A DNA stretch of 64,000 bases from Streptomyces violaceusniger (GCA_005405945.1 BJHW01000002.1:1860001-1924000), one strand, 5' to 3'; shown: positions 10,007 through 18,828, counted from the stretch's first letter. Notes: generated by a model not told the origin, from the sequence alone. Translations and numbers: made by a program.

Positions 10007-10843
10007 ATGAGTGCCATCAGCATCGGCCAGGCGGCCATCCTCGGCATCGTCGAAGGCATCACGGAGTTCCTCCCCGTCTCCTCCACCGGCCACCTGAAGA
10101 TCACCGAAGGGCTGATGGGCATCCCGGTCGACGACACCTCCGTGGTCGGCTTCACCGCCGTCATCCAGGTCGGCGCGATCGCCGCGGTCCTGGTGTACTT
10201 CTTCAATGACATCGTGCGAATCGTCTCCGCGTGGGGCCGCGGACTCGCCCACCGCGAACAGCGGTACCACCACGACTACAAGCTCGCCTGGTGGGTCATC
10301 TACGCCACCATCCCGATCGTGATCGTGGGCCTGGCCGCGAAACCCCTCATCGAGGGCCCGCTCGCATCCCTGTGGGTGGTCGCCGGCTCCCTCATCGTCG
10401 GGTCCGGCGTGATGTGGGTGGCCGACCAGATGGGCCGCCACAAGCGCGGCGAGGACGACACGGGCTTCAAGGACGCCATGCTGGTCGGCTGCTCGCAGAT
10501 CCTCGCGCTGCTCTTCCCCGGCTTCTCACGCTCCGGCGCCACCATGTCCACCGCGCTCATCCTCGACCTGGACCGGGTGGCCGCCACCCGCCTGTCCTTC
10601 TTCCTCGGCATCCCGGCGCTGACCGGCGCGGGCCTGTACGAGCTGAAGGACGCCGTCGGCGCCGGGGTCGGCACCGCCTCCCTCGTGGTGGGCACCGCTG
10701 TCTCGTTCGTGGTCGCCTACGCCTCGATCGCCTGGCTGCTGAGGTTCGTCGCCAAGCACTCGTTCAACGCCTTCGTCATCTACCGCATCGCCATCGGCCT
10801 GCTGCTGTTCGGTCTGCTGGGTACCGGGGTGCTCACCGCATGA
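10007..10843 (+). CDS. uppP: Undecaprenyl-diphosphatase UppP/BacA
   Basis: A 278-residue polytopic membrane phosphatase that converts undecaprenyl diphosphate to the monophosphate, recycling the lipid carrier for peptidoglycan and other surface glycans. The two family signatures are present: EGITEFLPVSSTGHL near the N-terminus and PGFSRSGATMSTAL in the middle. Length is usual for the family. The ATG has only a weak purine-rich upstream sequence. BacA overproduction gives bacitracin resistance in other bacteria. Its position behind BlaI operators suggests induction by cell-wall stress (inference). It overlaps the next gene by ATGA. Confidence 0.93.
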   Translation: MSAISIGQAAILGIVEGITEFLPVSSTGHLKITEGLMGIPVDDTSVVGFTAVIQVGAIAAVLVYFFNDIVRIVSAWGRGLAHREQRYHHDYKLAWWVIYATIPIVIVGLAAKPLIEGPLASLWVVAGSLIVGSGVMWVADQMGRHKRGEDDTGFKDAMLVGCSQILALLFPGFSRSGATMSTALILDLDRVAATRLSFFLGIPALTGAGLYELKDAVGAGVGTASLVVGTAVSFVVAYASIAWLLRFVAKHSFNAFVIYRIAIGLLLFGLLGTGVLTA

Positions 10844-12339
10844 TCGCTTCGCGTACGGTCATCCGCCCGCCACGCCGGGTACCGTGGCCCGCGCTGGTCG
10901 CCCTCGCCTATGCGGCGGCCCAACTCGCCCTTGTGGTCCCGCACCTGGGGCTGGGCTGGGACGAAACGGTGTACCTCTCCCAGGTCGACCCGCACCGCCC
11001 GGCGGCGTACTTCAGCGCCCCGCGCTCGCGCGGCATCAGCCTGCTGGCCGCCCCCGTCCTCGCCGTCACCGACTCCACCACCGTGCTCCGGGTCGTCCTG
11101 GCGCTGCTGTCCGCCGCCGCCCTGTACGCGGCCTACCGCGTCTGGCAGCCGCTGCTCGGCCCCGGGCGGACCGCGCTGGCCGCGCTGCTGTTCGCCGGCC
11201 TGTGGACCACCGTCCTCTACGGGCCGCAGGCCATGCCCAACCTGTGGGTGGCCCTGTCCGCGGTGGCGGCCGTCGGCTGGTTCCTGCGTGCCGCACACGC
11301 CCCTGCGGGGCGGCGGGCCCCGCTCGGCCTGGGCGCCACGGTCGCGGCCGCCACCTGCTTCCGCTTCTCCGACGGCATCTGGCTCGCCCTGCCCCTGCTC
11401 GCGGCGTGCGCGATCGTCCCGGCCCGGCGGCGACCGGCACCCGCGCTCGCCGTGGTCGGCGGGTTCGCCGTGGGTGCCGCCGAGTGGGTCGCGGAGGCGT
11501 ACGCGCGCTGGGGCGGGGTCGGCGCCCGGCTGCACCTCTCCAGCACCACCGAGGGCGGCATGGGTACGCACTGGGCGGGCGGCATGGCATGGCGCAGCCT
11601 CAACGGCCCCCTGCTCTGTCGCCCCTGCCGCGTCCCGCTCACCCACCCCGAACTCACCCTGTGGTGGCTGGCCCTGCCCGCTCTCGCCCTCATCGCCTGC
11701 GTCCTGGCCTGGCGCGCCCGGCGCGACGCGGTCGTCCTGCTCCCCATCGCCTGCGCCGCCACGCTGAGCGTCCCCTACCTGCTGCTCATCGACTACTCCG
11801 CGCCGCGCTTCCTGCTGCCCGTCTACGCCCTGCTCTCCCTTCCGCTCGCCGCCCTGGCCGCACACTGCGCGCAGGCCATCCGCCCGCCCCGCGCCCGCGC
11901 CCTGGCCGCCGGGCTGGCGGCCGCGCTGCTCGCCCTGCACCTGTCCGCGCAAGTCGCGGTCCTCGGCCACAACACGGCCGACGCCCGCGCCACCGCCGAC
12001 CGCTACCGCACCGCCGCCCACGACCTGCGCCGCCTCGGGCTCACCCCGCCCTGCCTGGTCAGCGGCGCGCACGCCCCGCCCATCGGCTACGACGCCGGCT
12101 GCGCCTCGGCCAACGTCGGCGGCAACAACCGGGACACCACCGCACACGCCCTGCTGCGCCGTGCCACCCGCGAACCCGCCGCCGCCCTCGCCAGGACCCG
12201 CTCCGGCCCTCCCCCCTACGCCCGCACCTGGGCCCCCCACCGCCTGCCGGGCACCGGCCTCACCGCCTACGTATCACCCACTCCGACGCGGGCCCCCGGT
12301 GGTGGCGGGGCTCGGGTGCGGAGCCCGTCAACGCCGTGA
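10840..12339 (+). CDS. Polytopic GT-C-type glycosyltransferase
   Basis: A 499-residue membrane protein with about ten hydrophobic helices. Between the first two helices lies LGLGWDETVYLSQV, whose Asp-Glu pair in the first extracytoplasmic loop is the hallmark of GT-C enzymes (GT39/GT83/ArnT-like) using polyprenyl-phosphate sugars. Family knowledge: such enzymes transfer sugars from lipid-linked donors on the outer face of the membrane. Translational coupling to uppP through ATGA fits, since both handle the polyprenyl carrier. The C-terminal 100 residues are soluble and Arg/Pro-rich. Acceptor unknown. Confidence 0.7.
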   Translation: MIASRTVIRPPRRVPWPALVALAYAAAQLALVVPHLGLGWDETVYLSQVDPHRPAAYFSAPRSRGISLLAAPVLAVTDSTTVLRVVLALLSAAALYAAYRVWQPLLGPGRTALAALLFAGLWTTVLYGPQAMPNLWVALSAVAAVGWFLRAAHAPAGRRAPLGLGATVAAATCFRFSDGIWLALPLLAACAIVPARRRPAPALAVVGGFAVGAAEWVAEAYARWGGVGARLHLSSTTEGGMGTHWAGGMAWRSLNGPLLCRPCRVPLTHPELTLWWLALPALALIACVLAWRARRDAVVLLPIACAATLSVPYLLLIDYSAPRFLLPVYALLSLPLAALAAHCAQAIRPPRARALAAGLAAALLALHLSAQVAVLGHNTADARATADRYRTAAHDLRRLGLTPPCLVSGAHAPPIGYDAGCASANVGGNNRDTTAHALLRRATREPAAALARTRSGPPPYARTWAPHRLPGTGLTAYVSPTPTRAPGGGGARVRSPSTP

Positions 12340-12396
12340 CAGCGACTCACTCGGCCATGGCGTTGCACAGAGTGCCACTATGGATACCGTGAGTAT

Positions 12397-12825
12397 GTGA
12401 TCGCCTTGCGGGTCCGTCCCGTGTTCACCGGGTGTCCCGGCCGCGCTGCCCTGCTGCTCGGTCTTGTTGTGCTGATGGCAGTCCATCTCGCGGGCGCGGT
12501 GCACGGTGCCGCCTTCGAGGGGCCCGATGTCCGTCTCGCAGCCGTCGAGTCCTCCCACTCCGCCCGGCACACCCCGCCCGCGGGCGGGCATGAGCACGAG
12601 CACGAGGCGCACGGGCACATCGATCACGCCGTGGACCGGCCCCGGGGGTCCGCGCACCCTGACGACCTGGGCGCCGGCCCGGCCGATGACGGGCTGGAGC
12701 TGTTCCCCTCCCGGCCGGTGAGGCCCGCCGCGTGCCCGGCGGGCCACTCGACGGGCCACTCCGCGGGGGCCGCCGCCCCACAGGGGCGGTCCACTCTCGC
12801 GCTCCACTGCGTCTGGCGCGTGTAG
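12397..12825 (+). CDS. His-rich small membrane/secreted protein (DUF6153-like)
   Basis: A 142-residue protein with an N-terminal hydrophobic helix (AALLLGLVVLMAVHLAGAV) and a His/Glu cluster (GGHEHEHEAHGHIDH, residues ~66-80) followed by further isolated His and Cys residues. The size and layout recall small actinobacterial His-rich proteins of the DUF6153 type; the match is by eye. The histidine cluster could bind metal. The GTG start follows the sequence TATGGATACCGTGAGTAT without a clear ribosome site. It lies 140 bp upstream of the cysteine-synthase-like gene on the same strand. Function unknown. Confidence 0.6.
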   Translation: MIALRVRPVFTGCPGRAALLLGLVVLMAVHLAGAVHGAAFEGPDVRLAAVESSHSARHTPPAGGHEHEHEAHGHIDHAVDRPRGSAHPDDLGAGPADDGLELFPSRPVRPAACPAGHSTGHSAGAAAPQGRSTLALHCVWRV

Positions 12826-12965
12826 GCGCGGCCCGCACGCCCTGACCGGGCCGCGCCTGCCACATGTCTCACAGGCGGCGGTCCGTGGTGAGGCGTGCCC
12901 GCATGCCCCCGACCCGACCGCACCGTGCCCCGCCCCGACGCGGGGCGCGTAGGAGCTGTACGACC

Positions 12966-14105
12966 ATGGATCTCCCGCTGCTCGAACTCTTCTTCCCCGG
13001 GGTACGCACCACCGCCCCCGCGATCGCCAGACACCCGGCCCAGCTCGTGGGCAATACCCCGGTGCTGTGGATCGACGAGCCGTTCGACCCGCCCGGGCGC
13101 GGCTTCTTCGCCAAGCTCGAGGGCGCCAACCCCGGCGGCATCAAGGACCGGCCCGGTCTGCACATGGTGCGCGAGGCCCGGCGCCGTGGCGAGCTCGCGC
13201 CCGGCGCCCCCGTCGTCGAATCCTCCAGCGGCACCCTCGGCCTCGGCCTGGCGCTGGCCGGGCTGACCTACGGTCACCCGGTGACCGTCGTCTCGGACCC
13301 CGGTATGGAACCGGCCGTGGTGCGGCTGCTCACCTCCCTCGGCGCCCGTGTCGAACAGGTTGCGGCCCCGCACCCCGAAGGCGGCTGGCAGCAGGCCCGC
13401 CGCGAGAAGGTCGGCGAACTGCTGGACCGGGCCCCGGGCGCCTACTGCCCGGACCAGTACCACAACCCCGACAACGTCGCCGCCTACCGCCCGCTGGCCA
13501 CCGAGCTGATCGCCCAACTGGGCCGTATCGACGTCCTGGTGGCCGCCGTGGGCACCGGCGGACACTCCGCCGGTACCGCCGCCGTGCTGCGCGAATCCTT
13601 CCCCGGCCTGACGGTGATCGGGGTGGACGCGGTCGGGTCGACCATCTTCGGCCAGCCCGCGAGGGCACGGCTGATGCGGGGGCTCGGCTCCAGCATCTAC
13701 CCCACCAACGTGGACTACTCGGCGTTCGCCGAGGTCCACTGGGTGGGTCCGGCCGAAGCGGTGTGGGCCTGCCGCCGGCTGGCCCGCCGTCACCGCGTCT
13801 CCGGAGGCTGGAGCGTGGGCGCGGTGGCGCTGGTCGCGGGCTGGGTGGCGCGTATGGTGCCCGCCGGTGCCCGGGTCGCGGCCATCTTCCCCGACGGGCC
13901 GCACCGCTATCTGGAGACCGTGTACAACGACGCCTGGTGTCGCGAGCACGACCTGCTGGACCACGCGCCGCCCACCGAACCGGACGAGATCATCGAGCCG
14001 GACGCGCGTGTGGTCACCCGCTGGACCCGCTGCACCCGGGTCCGGGACCCGCTCGGCCGGGACCGCGCACCCCTCGACGACCGGGCCGGGGCGGGTGCGC
14101 GATGA
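12966..14105 (+). CDS. PLP-dependent cysteine-synthase-family enzyme
   Basis: A 379-residue fold-type II PLP enzyme. The lysine that binds PLP is in GANPGGIKDRPGLHM, the substrate loop is ESSSGTLGLGLALAG and the phosphate-binding loop is GTGGHSAGTA. The last 70 residues extend beyond a typical CysK. Family reactions are beta-replacements on O-acetyl- or O-phosphoserine; a dedicated metabolite (for example an unusual beta-substituted alanine) is as likely as cysteine. The ATG follows TAGGAG at good spacing. Its stop overlaps the start of an MFS transporter (ATGA), suggesting that the transporter moves the substrate or product (inference). Confidence 0.8.
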   Translation: MDLPLLELFFPGVRTTAPAIARHPAQLVGNTPVLWIDEPFDPPGRGFFAKLEGANPGGIKDRPGLHMVREARRRGELAPGAPVVESSSGTLGLGLALAGLTYGHPVTVVSDPGMEPAVVRLLTSLGARVEQVAAPHPEGGWQQARREKVGELLDRAPGAYCPDQYHNPDNVAAYRPLATELIAQLGRIDVLVAAVGTGGHSAGTAAVLRESFPGLTVIGVDAVGSTIFGQPARARLMRGLGSSIYPTNVDYSAFAEVHWVGPAEAVWACRRLARRHRVSGGWSVGAVALVAGWVARMVPAGARVAAIFPDGPHRYLETVYNDAWCREHDLLDHAPPTEPDEIIEPDARVVTRWTRCTRVRDPLGRDRAPLDDRAGAGAR

Positions 14106-15361
14106 AGGGGCTGCGGGCCCAGGTGGCCTCCTTCGACCGCGGCGCACGGCTGTTGATGGTCAACCAGTTCGCCATCAACCTCGGCTTCTACATGCTGATG
14201 CCCTATCTGGCCGACCACCTCGCCCACGGTCTGGGGCTGGCCGCCTGGGCGGTCGGCCTCGTCCTGGGCGTCCGTAACCTCTCCCAGCAGGGCATGTTCC
14301 TCATCGGCGGCACCCTGGCCGACGCTTACGGCTGCAAGCCGATGATCCTGGCCGGATGCGCCCTGCGCACGGTGGCCTTCGCCCTGCTCGGGCTGGTCGA
14401 CACGCTGCCCGCGCTGATCGTGGCATCCGCCGCCACCGGCCTGGCCGGAGCCCTGTTCAACCCGGCGGTGCGCGCCTATCTGGCCGCCGAGGCGGGAGAG
14501 GAACGGCGGGTCGACGCGTTCGCCACCTTCAACGTCTTCTACCAGGCGGGCATCCTGGTCGGCCCATTGGCCGGGCTGGCCCTGCTGAGCTGGGACTTCC
14601 GCGCGGTGTGCGCGGCGTCCGCGGCCATCTTCGGCCTCCTCGCCCTGCTCCAGGCCCGTGCCCTGCCCGCCCGTCCACCGGCCGGTCGCGGTACGGAACC
14701 GGCGTGGCGGGCGGTGGCCGCCGACTGGCGCGCCATCGCGGCCAACCGGCCCTTCCTGCTGTTCGCCGCCGCGATGACCGGCTCGTATGTGCTGGCCTTC
14801 CAGGTCTACCTCGCGCTCCCGCTCCGAGCCCGGGAACTGTTCGGCACCCACACCGGCGAGGTCACCGGAGCGGTCTTCGCCGTCTCGGCCCTCGCGGCGC
14901 TCGCGGGTCAGCTGAAGCTCACCGCCTGGGCCAAGCGGAACCTTCCCGGGCCGCGGGCCATCGTCTACGGACTGGTCCTGATGGGATCCGCCTTCGTACC
15001 GCCGCTGCTCGTACCCGACGGCGGCAGGACCGGACTGGTGGCGGGGGCCGCAGGCCTCACCGTGTGCGCGGCGCTGCTGGCCTGGGGCGGGGCGCTGCTC
15101 TACCCGTTCGAGATGGACACCATCGTCCGGCTCGCGGGCGACCGGCTGGTCGCCACGTACTACGGCGCCTACAACACGGCCTCCGGTATCGCCATCTCGC
15201 TGGGCAACCTCGCCGTCGGCGCCCTCTTCGACACCGGTGTGCCGTGGCTGCCGTGGGCGGCCATGGCGGCCACCGGCCTGGGGTGCGCGGCGGCGGTGGC
15301 GGGCCTGCACCGCACCGGCCGCCTCACCCCGGGCCCGGCCCCGGTGCCGGTACCGGGGTGA
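14102..15361 (+). CDS. MFS transporter
   Basis: A 419-residue major facilitator with 12 predicted helices and the loop 2-3 signature GGTLADAYGCKPMILAG, a version of GxLaDrxGrkp. It is likely a proton-coupled exporter in the plasma membrane. Coupled by a four-base overlap to the cysteine-synthase-like gene, so it probably handles that enzyme's product (inference). A perfect long hairpin follows the stop and separates it from the convergent metal ATPase gene. Confidence 0.85.
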   Translation: MKGLRAQVASFDRGARLLMVNQFAINLGFYMLMPYLADHLAHGLGLAAWAVGLVLGVRNLSQQGMFLIGGTLADAYGCKPMILAGCALRTVAFALLGLVDTLPALIVASAATGLAGALFNPAVRAYLAAEAGEERRVDAFATFNVFYQAGILVGPLAGLALLSWDFRAVCAASAAIFGLLALLQARALPARPPAGRGTEPAWRAVAADWRAIAANRPFLLFAAAMTGSYVLAFQVYLALPLRARELFGTHTGEVTGAVFAVSALAALAGQLKLTAWAKRNLPGPRAIVYGLVLMGSAFVPPLLVPDGGRTGLVAGAAGLTVCAALLAWGGALLYPFEMDTIVRLAGDRLVATYYGAYNTASGIAISLGNLAVGALFDTGVPWLPWAAMAATGLGCAAAVAGLHRTGRLTPGPAPVPVPG

Positions 15362-15366
15362 CAGCG

Positions 15367-15415
15367 CCGGGCCGGGCGGTGGGCTCGTACGATCCGGACC
15401 CACCGCCCGGCCCGG
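15367..15415. terminator. Bidirectional terminator hairpin
   Basis: A perfect 17-bp inverted repeat (arms 15367-15383 and 15399-15415) with a 15-base loop lies between two convergent genes (MFS exporter and metal ATPase). There is no T-tract, as usual in actinomycetes. Confidence 0.85.
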
Positions 15416-15435
15416 GCGGCGACTGTTTGACGGCC

Positions 15436-17409
15436 CTACGCGTGGTCGCGGGCGTTCCGCCAGGCCGCGTCGCGCAGCAGGCGCAGGCCGTTGAGGCCGA
15501 CGATGACGGTGGAGCCCTCGTGCCCGGCGACGCCCAGCGGAAGCGGCAGGGTGCCGACCAGGTCCCAGACGACCAGGCCGGTGATGAACACCCCGGCGAT
15601 CACCAGGTTCTGCACGACCAGGCGGCGGGCGCGACGGGAGAGGGAGACGGCGGTGGGAATGGTGGCGAGTTCGTCCCGGACGACGACGGCGTCGGCGGTC
15701 TCCAGGGCGAGGTCGGAGCCCGCTCGTCCCATGGCCACGGCCGTATGGGCGGCCGCCAGGGCGGGCGCGTCGTTCACGCCGTCGCCGACGACCAGTACCT
15801 TGCGGCCCGCGCCCTCCAGCTCCTTGACCGCGGTGACCTTGTCCTGGGGCAGCAGCCCGGCGCGGACGTCGGCGATGCCGACCTCGGCCGCCAGCAGGCG
15901 GGCGGCCCGAGGGTTGTCCCCGGTCAGCAGCACCGGGGCGGTGCCCGTCAGCGTGGTCAGCGCGGCGACGGTGGCGGTGGCGTCCTCGCGCAGGCCGTCG
16001 GCGATGCCGAGCACACCGACGGCCGAGCCGTCGACCTCCACCAGGACGGCGGTACGGCCGGTCTCTTCCAGCCGCGTCGCCAAGGCGGTAGCGGGGTGGT
16101 CGGGGTGCGGCTCCCGCAGGCGGCCGGGGCTGCCCACCGCGACGGTGCGCCCGTCGACCGTGGCGGTCACGCCCGTACCCGGGGTCGAGGCGAAGTCCCA
16201 GGCCGCCGGAAGCTCCAGACCACGCTTCCGGGCGGCATCGGCGACGGCCCGGGCCAGTGGGTGCTCGCTGGGGTGCTCGGCGGCCGCCGCCAGGGTCAGC
16301 ATGGCCTCCTCGGTCAGGCCCGAGTGGTCGAGCGGGCACACATCGGTGACTCGCGGGGTGCCCTCGGTCAGGGTGCCCGTCTTGTCGAGGGCCACGGCGT
16401 CGACCTGTCCGAGCCGTTCCATGACCACGGCCGACTTGATGAGCACACCGTGGCGCCCGGCCGTGGCGATTGCGGACAGCAGGGGCGGCATGGTCGCCAG
16501 CACCACGGCGCACGGAGAGGCGACGATCATGAAGGTCATCGCCCGCAGCAGGGTCGGCTGCAGCGCCGCGCCGAGGAGCAGCGGCACCGCGAACAGCGCC
16601 AGGGTGGCGGCCACCATGCCCAGCGAATAGCGCTGTTCCACCTTTTCGATGAACAGCTGGGTGGGGGCCTTCGTCTCCGAGGCCTCCGCCACCATCCGCA
16701 CGATCCGCGCGATCACCGAGTCCGACGGGTCGCGCTCGACCCGTACGGTCAGCGCGCCGGTGCCGTTGAGCGTGCCGGCGAACACTTCGTCACCGGCCGC
16801 CTTGGCCACCGGCAGCGGTTCCCCGGTGATGGTGGCCTGGTCGACCTCGCTCGCGCCCTCCCGTACCCGGCCGTCCGCGCCGACCCGCTCCCCGGGACGT
16901 ACGAGGATCACATCGCCCACCGTCAGCTGTTCGGTGGGCACCGTCTCCTCGGCGCCGTCCTCGGACAGCCGGGTGGCGGTGGCCGGGGCGAGGTCGAGCA
17001 GACCACGTACCGAGTCCGCGGTCCGCGCGGTGGCGATGGCCTCCAGCGCCCCCGAGGTGGCGAAGATGACGATCAGCAGCGCCCCGTCCAGCACCTGCCC
17101 GAGCGCGGCCGCGCCGAGCGCGGCGACCACCATCAGCAGGTCGACGTCCAGGGTCCTGTCCTTGAGCGCCCGCAATCCGGCCCATCCCGGCTCCCAGCCA
17201 CCGGTGAGGTAGGTGAGGGCGTAGAGCGGCCCCCACGCCCATGCCGGTGCGCCGAGCAGCTGGAGTGGCAGCGCGATCAGGAACAGCACCAGGGCGGCCG
17301 TCGCCCAGCGGGCCTCGGGCAGGGCGAAGATCCGCGTCCGGCGCCTGGGCGCCACCGGATCACGGACCGCCCCGGGCGGCGGAACCGGGCGGGTGAGGGT
17401 CGATGACAT
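15436..17409 (-). CDS. P1B-4-type heavy-metal ATPase (Co/Ni/Fe class)
   Basis: A 657-residue metal-exporting P-type ATPase without an N-terminal HMA metal-binding domain. Visible motifs: TITGEPLPV (actuator), SPC in FMIVASPCAVVLAT (metal site), DKTGTLTEG (phosphorylation), GDGVNDAPALAA, and HEGST in the last helix pair. SPC plus HEG-S/T replaces the CPC of copper and zinc pumps and defines the P1B-4 group, which exports cobalt, nickel or iron (established classification). The start is at the ATG giving MSSTLTRP; an in-frame ATG 63 bases upstream would overlap the regulator's promoter. It is divergent from an ArsR sensor, probably its repressor. Confidence 0.88.
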   Translation of the reverse strand: MSSTLTRPVPPPGAVRDPVAPRRRTRIFALPEARWATAALVLFLIALPLQLLGAPAWAWGPLYALTYLTGGWEPGWAGLRALKDRTLDVDLLMVVAALGAAALGQVLDGALLIVIFATSGALEAIATARTADSVRGLLDLAPATATRLSEDGAEETVPTEQLTVGDVILVRPGERVGADGRVREGASEVDQATITGEPLPVAKAAGDEVFAGTLNGTGALTVRVERDPSDSVIARIVRMVAEASETKAPTQLFIEKVEQRYSLGMVAATLALFAVPLLLGAALQPTLLRAMTFMIVASPCAVVLATMPPLLSAIATAGRHGVLIKSAVVMERLGQVDAVALDKTGTLTEGTPRVTDVCPLDHSGLTEEAMLTLAAAAEHPSEHPLARAVADAARKRGLELPAAWDFASTPGTGVTATVDGRTVAVGSPGRLREPHPDHPATALATRLEETGRTAVLVEVDGSAVGVLGIADGLREDATATVAALTTLTGTAPVLLTGDNPRAARLLAAEVGIADVRAGLLPQDKVTAVKELEGAGRKVLVVGDGVNDAPALAAAHTAVAMGRAGSDLALETADAVVVRDELATIPTAVSLSRRARRLVVQNLVIAGVFITGLVVWDLVGTLPLPLGVAGHEGSTVIVGLNGLRLLRDAAWRNARDHA

Positions 17410-17472
17410 GGCAGGCGGCGTCCTTCGGGGGAGGCGGCAATGGGCTCGTCCCCCTCCACGGTACAGGACCAA

Positions 17473-17488
17473 ATGAACAGATCTTCAT
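17473..17488. promoter_or_regulatory. ArsR/NmtR-type operator
   Basis: ATGAACAGATCTTCAT has ATGAA/TTCAT arms around six bases, resembling the ATGAA-type half-sites bound by SmtB/NmtR/CzrA repressors. It lies between the divergent metal ATPase and the arsR gene. A TAGGCT hexamer at 17508-17513 sits six bases before the arsR ATG, fitting a -10 box of a leaderless transcript, with the operator over the -35 region. Confidence 0.6.
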
Positions 17489-17519
17489 GTATTCCTGAAC
17501 GGGCCGGTAGGCTGGACGC

Positions 17520-17921
17520 ATGGGTCATGGAGCCGCACCCGCCGCTGACAACGCCGTACCGCGCGCCCGCCTGGACGCCGGCAGCGCCCCGAGGGTCGCC
17601 GCCACACTGCAGGCGCTGGCGACGCCATCCCGCCTGCTGATCCTGGCCCGGCTGCGGGAGGGGCCCTTGCCGGCCACCGAACTGGCCGCAGCGGTCGGGA
17701 TGGAGCAGTCCGCGTGCTCCCACCAGTTGAGGCTGCTGCGCAACCTCGGCCTGGTCGTGGGCGTCCGCGAGGGCCGCTCGGTGGTGTACTCGCTGTACGA
17801 CAACCATGTCGCCGAACTGCTGGACCAGGCCCTCTACCACGTCGAGCACCTGCGACTGGGGCTGAGCGACGCGCCGGCCGAGTCGGCCGGGGACGTGGAC
17901 GAGATATCCGCACCGCTCTGA
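17520..17921 (+). CDS. ArsR/SmtB-family metal sensor, NmtR/CzrA (alpha-5) type
   Basis: A 133-residue winged-helix repressor. The DNA-binding helix is around MEQSACSHQLRLLRNLGLV. There is no Cys pair in helix alpha-3, but the C-terminal helix carries D-N-H, ten residues, then H-V-E-H, i.e. the D-x-H-x10-H-x2-H pattern that forms the dimer-interface alpha-5 site of NmtR (nickel/cobalt) and CzrA (zinc/cobalt). This fits the divergent P1B-4 ATPase. It probably binds the palindrome overlapping its own promoter and derepresses the pump when metal is in excess (inference from family). Probably leaderless. Confidence 0.85.
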   Translation: MGHGAAPAADNAVPRARLDAGSAPRVAATLQALATPSRLLILARLREGPLPATELAAAVGMEQSACSHQLRLLRNLGLVVGVREGRSVVYSLYDNHVAELLDQALYHVEHLRLGLSDAPAESAGDVDEISAPL

Positions 17922-18015
17922 GAGGTGCCCGCGGCGCTCTGCGGCGCCGCACCCGCGGCGCTGCGGCGCTACGGCTGCGACGGGGGTTGTCGGTGGCCTC
18001 TGCCGCACTCCGCGG

Positions 18016-18558
18016 ATGAGCGCCGATTCACTCGAACTTCACCGGGCCACCTGTCCCGACGATGTCGATCCCCGGCTCCGGCAGGCCCTGATCGACTGTT
18101 GGGTCGACGTCACCAACGCCGGTGGGGCGGCCGGTTTTCCCTTTCCGCCCATCGACGCCCAGCAGGCGGCCCCCGCCCTTGACGCCATCATCGCCAACCT
18201 GGCCCCGGAGACCTGCCGCCTGATCCTGGCCATGGAGGACGGGGAGTTGGCGGGCTGGCTGAACACGCGCCGTGACACCTTCGCTCTCATCGCGCACTGG
18301 GGAACGCTGCACCACGTCCAGACCCACCCCCGCGTCCGCGCACGCGGTATCGGCATCGCGCTGATGGAACGGGCCCGCCAGGTCGCCCGGGACGAGATGC
18401 GCCTGGAACACCTGCACCTGGCCGCACGTGGCGGAGTGGGGCTGGAAAGGTTCTACGGACGGCTCGGCTGGAAGGAGATCGGCCGCTGGCCCGACGCCCT
18501 CCGCCTCGCCCCCGGGGACGACCGTGACGAGATCCTCATGGTCCTCCAACCTCTGTGA
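18016..18558 (+). CDS. GNAT-family N-acetyltransferase
   Basis: A 180-residue acetyltransferase. The acetyl-CoA-binding motif A is RVRARGIGIALMERARQVA (R-x-x-G-x-G/I pattern), followed by HLHLAARGGVGLERFYGRLGW, the usual motif B leading to the end of the fold. Substrate unknown; it could acetylate a small amine or antibiotic. It stands alone, 95 bp after arsR, with no coupled partner. Confidence 0.85.
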   Translation: MSADSLELHRATCPDDVDPRLRQALIDCWVDVTNAGGAAGFPFPPIDAQQAAPALDAIIANLAPETCRLILAMEDGELAGWLNTRRDTFALIAHWGTLHHVQTHPRVRARGIGIALMERARQVARDEMRLEHLHLAARGGVGLERFYGRLGWKEIGRWPDALRLAPGDDRDEILMVLQPL

Positions 18559-18828
18559 ACCCCGGCCCGCAGCCGCTGTCGTCGGCGACTCGCCCCGCTG
18601 ACCGGGAATCGGACCAACGGTGCGTCAGGAAGGTCGGCATCACGTCAGCATCGTTGAGCAAGTCAACGTTATAGGTATTCTTCGGATGGCGAATATTTTG
18701 TCATGGTAGCTGCGGCGGAATCCCTCCAGTAGATTCCTGCTGGTGCGCGTACGGGAAGGGCAGTGAACATCCAGCGGTTGCTTCCTGTTTTCCGTGCTGC
18801 GCGATGTCAACGGAAACCCATAGGCGTA
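18559..18828. other. AT-rich intergenic patch
   Basis: No gene seen. From about 18640 to 18880 the DNA is clearly richer in A+T than its surroundings (for example AACGTTATAGGTATTC and GCGAATATTTTGTC). It precedes the truncated protease gene and may be its promoter region or a transfer boundary. Confidence 0.5.

Noticed and set aside
13907..16513. An 868-codon open frame on the minus strand
   Set aside because: Opposite-strand shadow of the PLP enzyme, MFS transporter and part of the ATPase; high-GC codon bias keeps such frames open and no domain appears.
14356..17406. A 1,016-codon open frame on the plus strand
   Set aside because: It is the antisense shadow of the metal ATPase and runs on from the MFS gene in a wrong frame; it contains only Gly/Arg/Gln-rich, low-complexity translation and crosses the terminator hairpin.
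17921..18015. A GC-rich direct-repeat stretch after arsR as a terminator
   Set aside because: CCCGCGGCGC is repeated, but no convincing long inverted repeat could be drawn.
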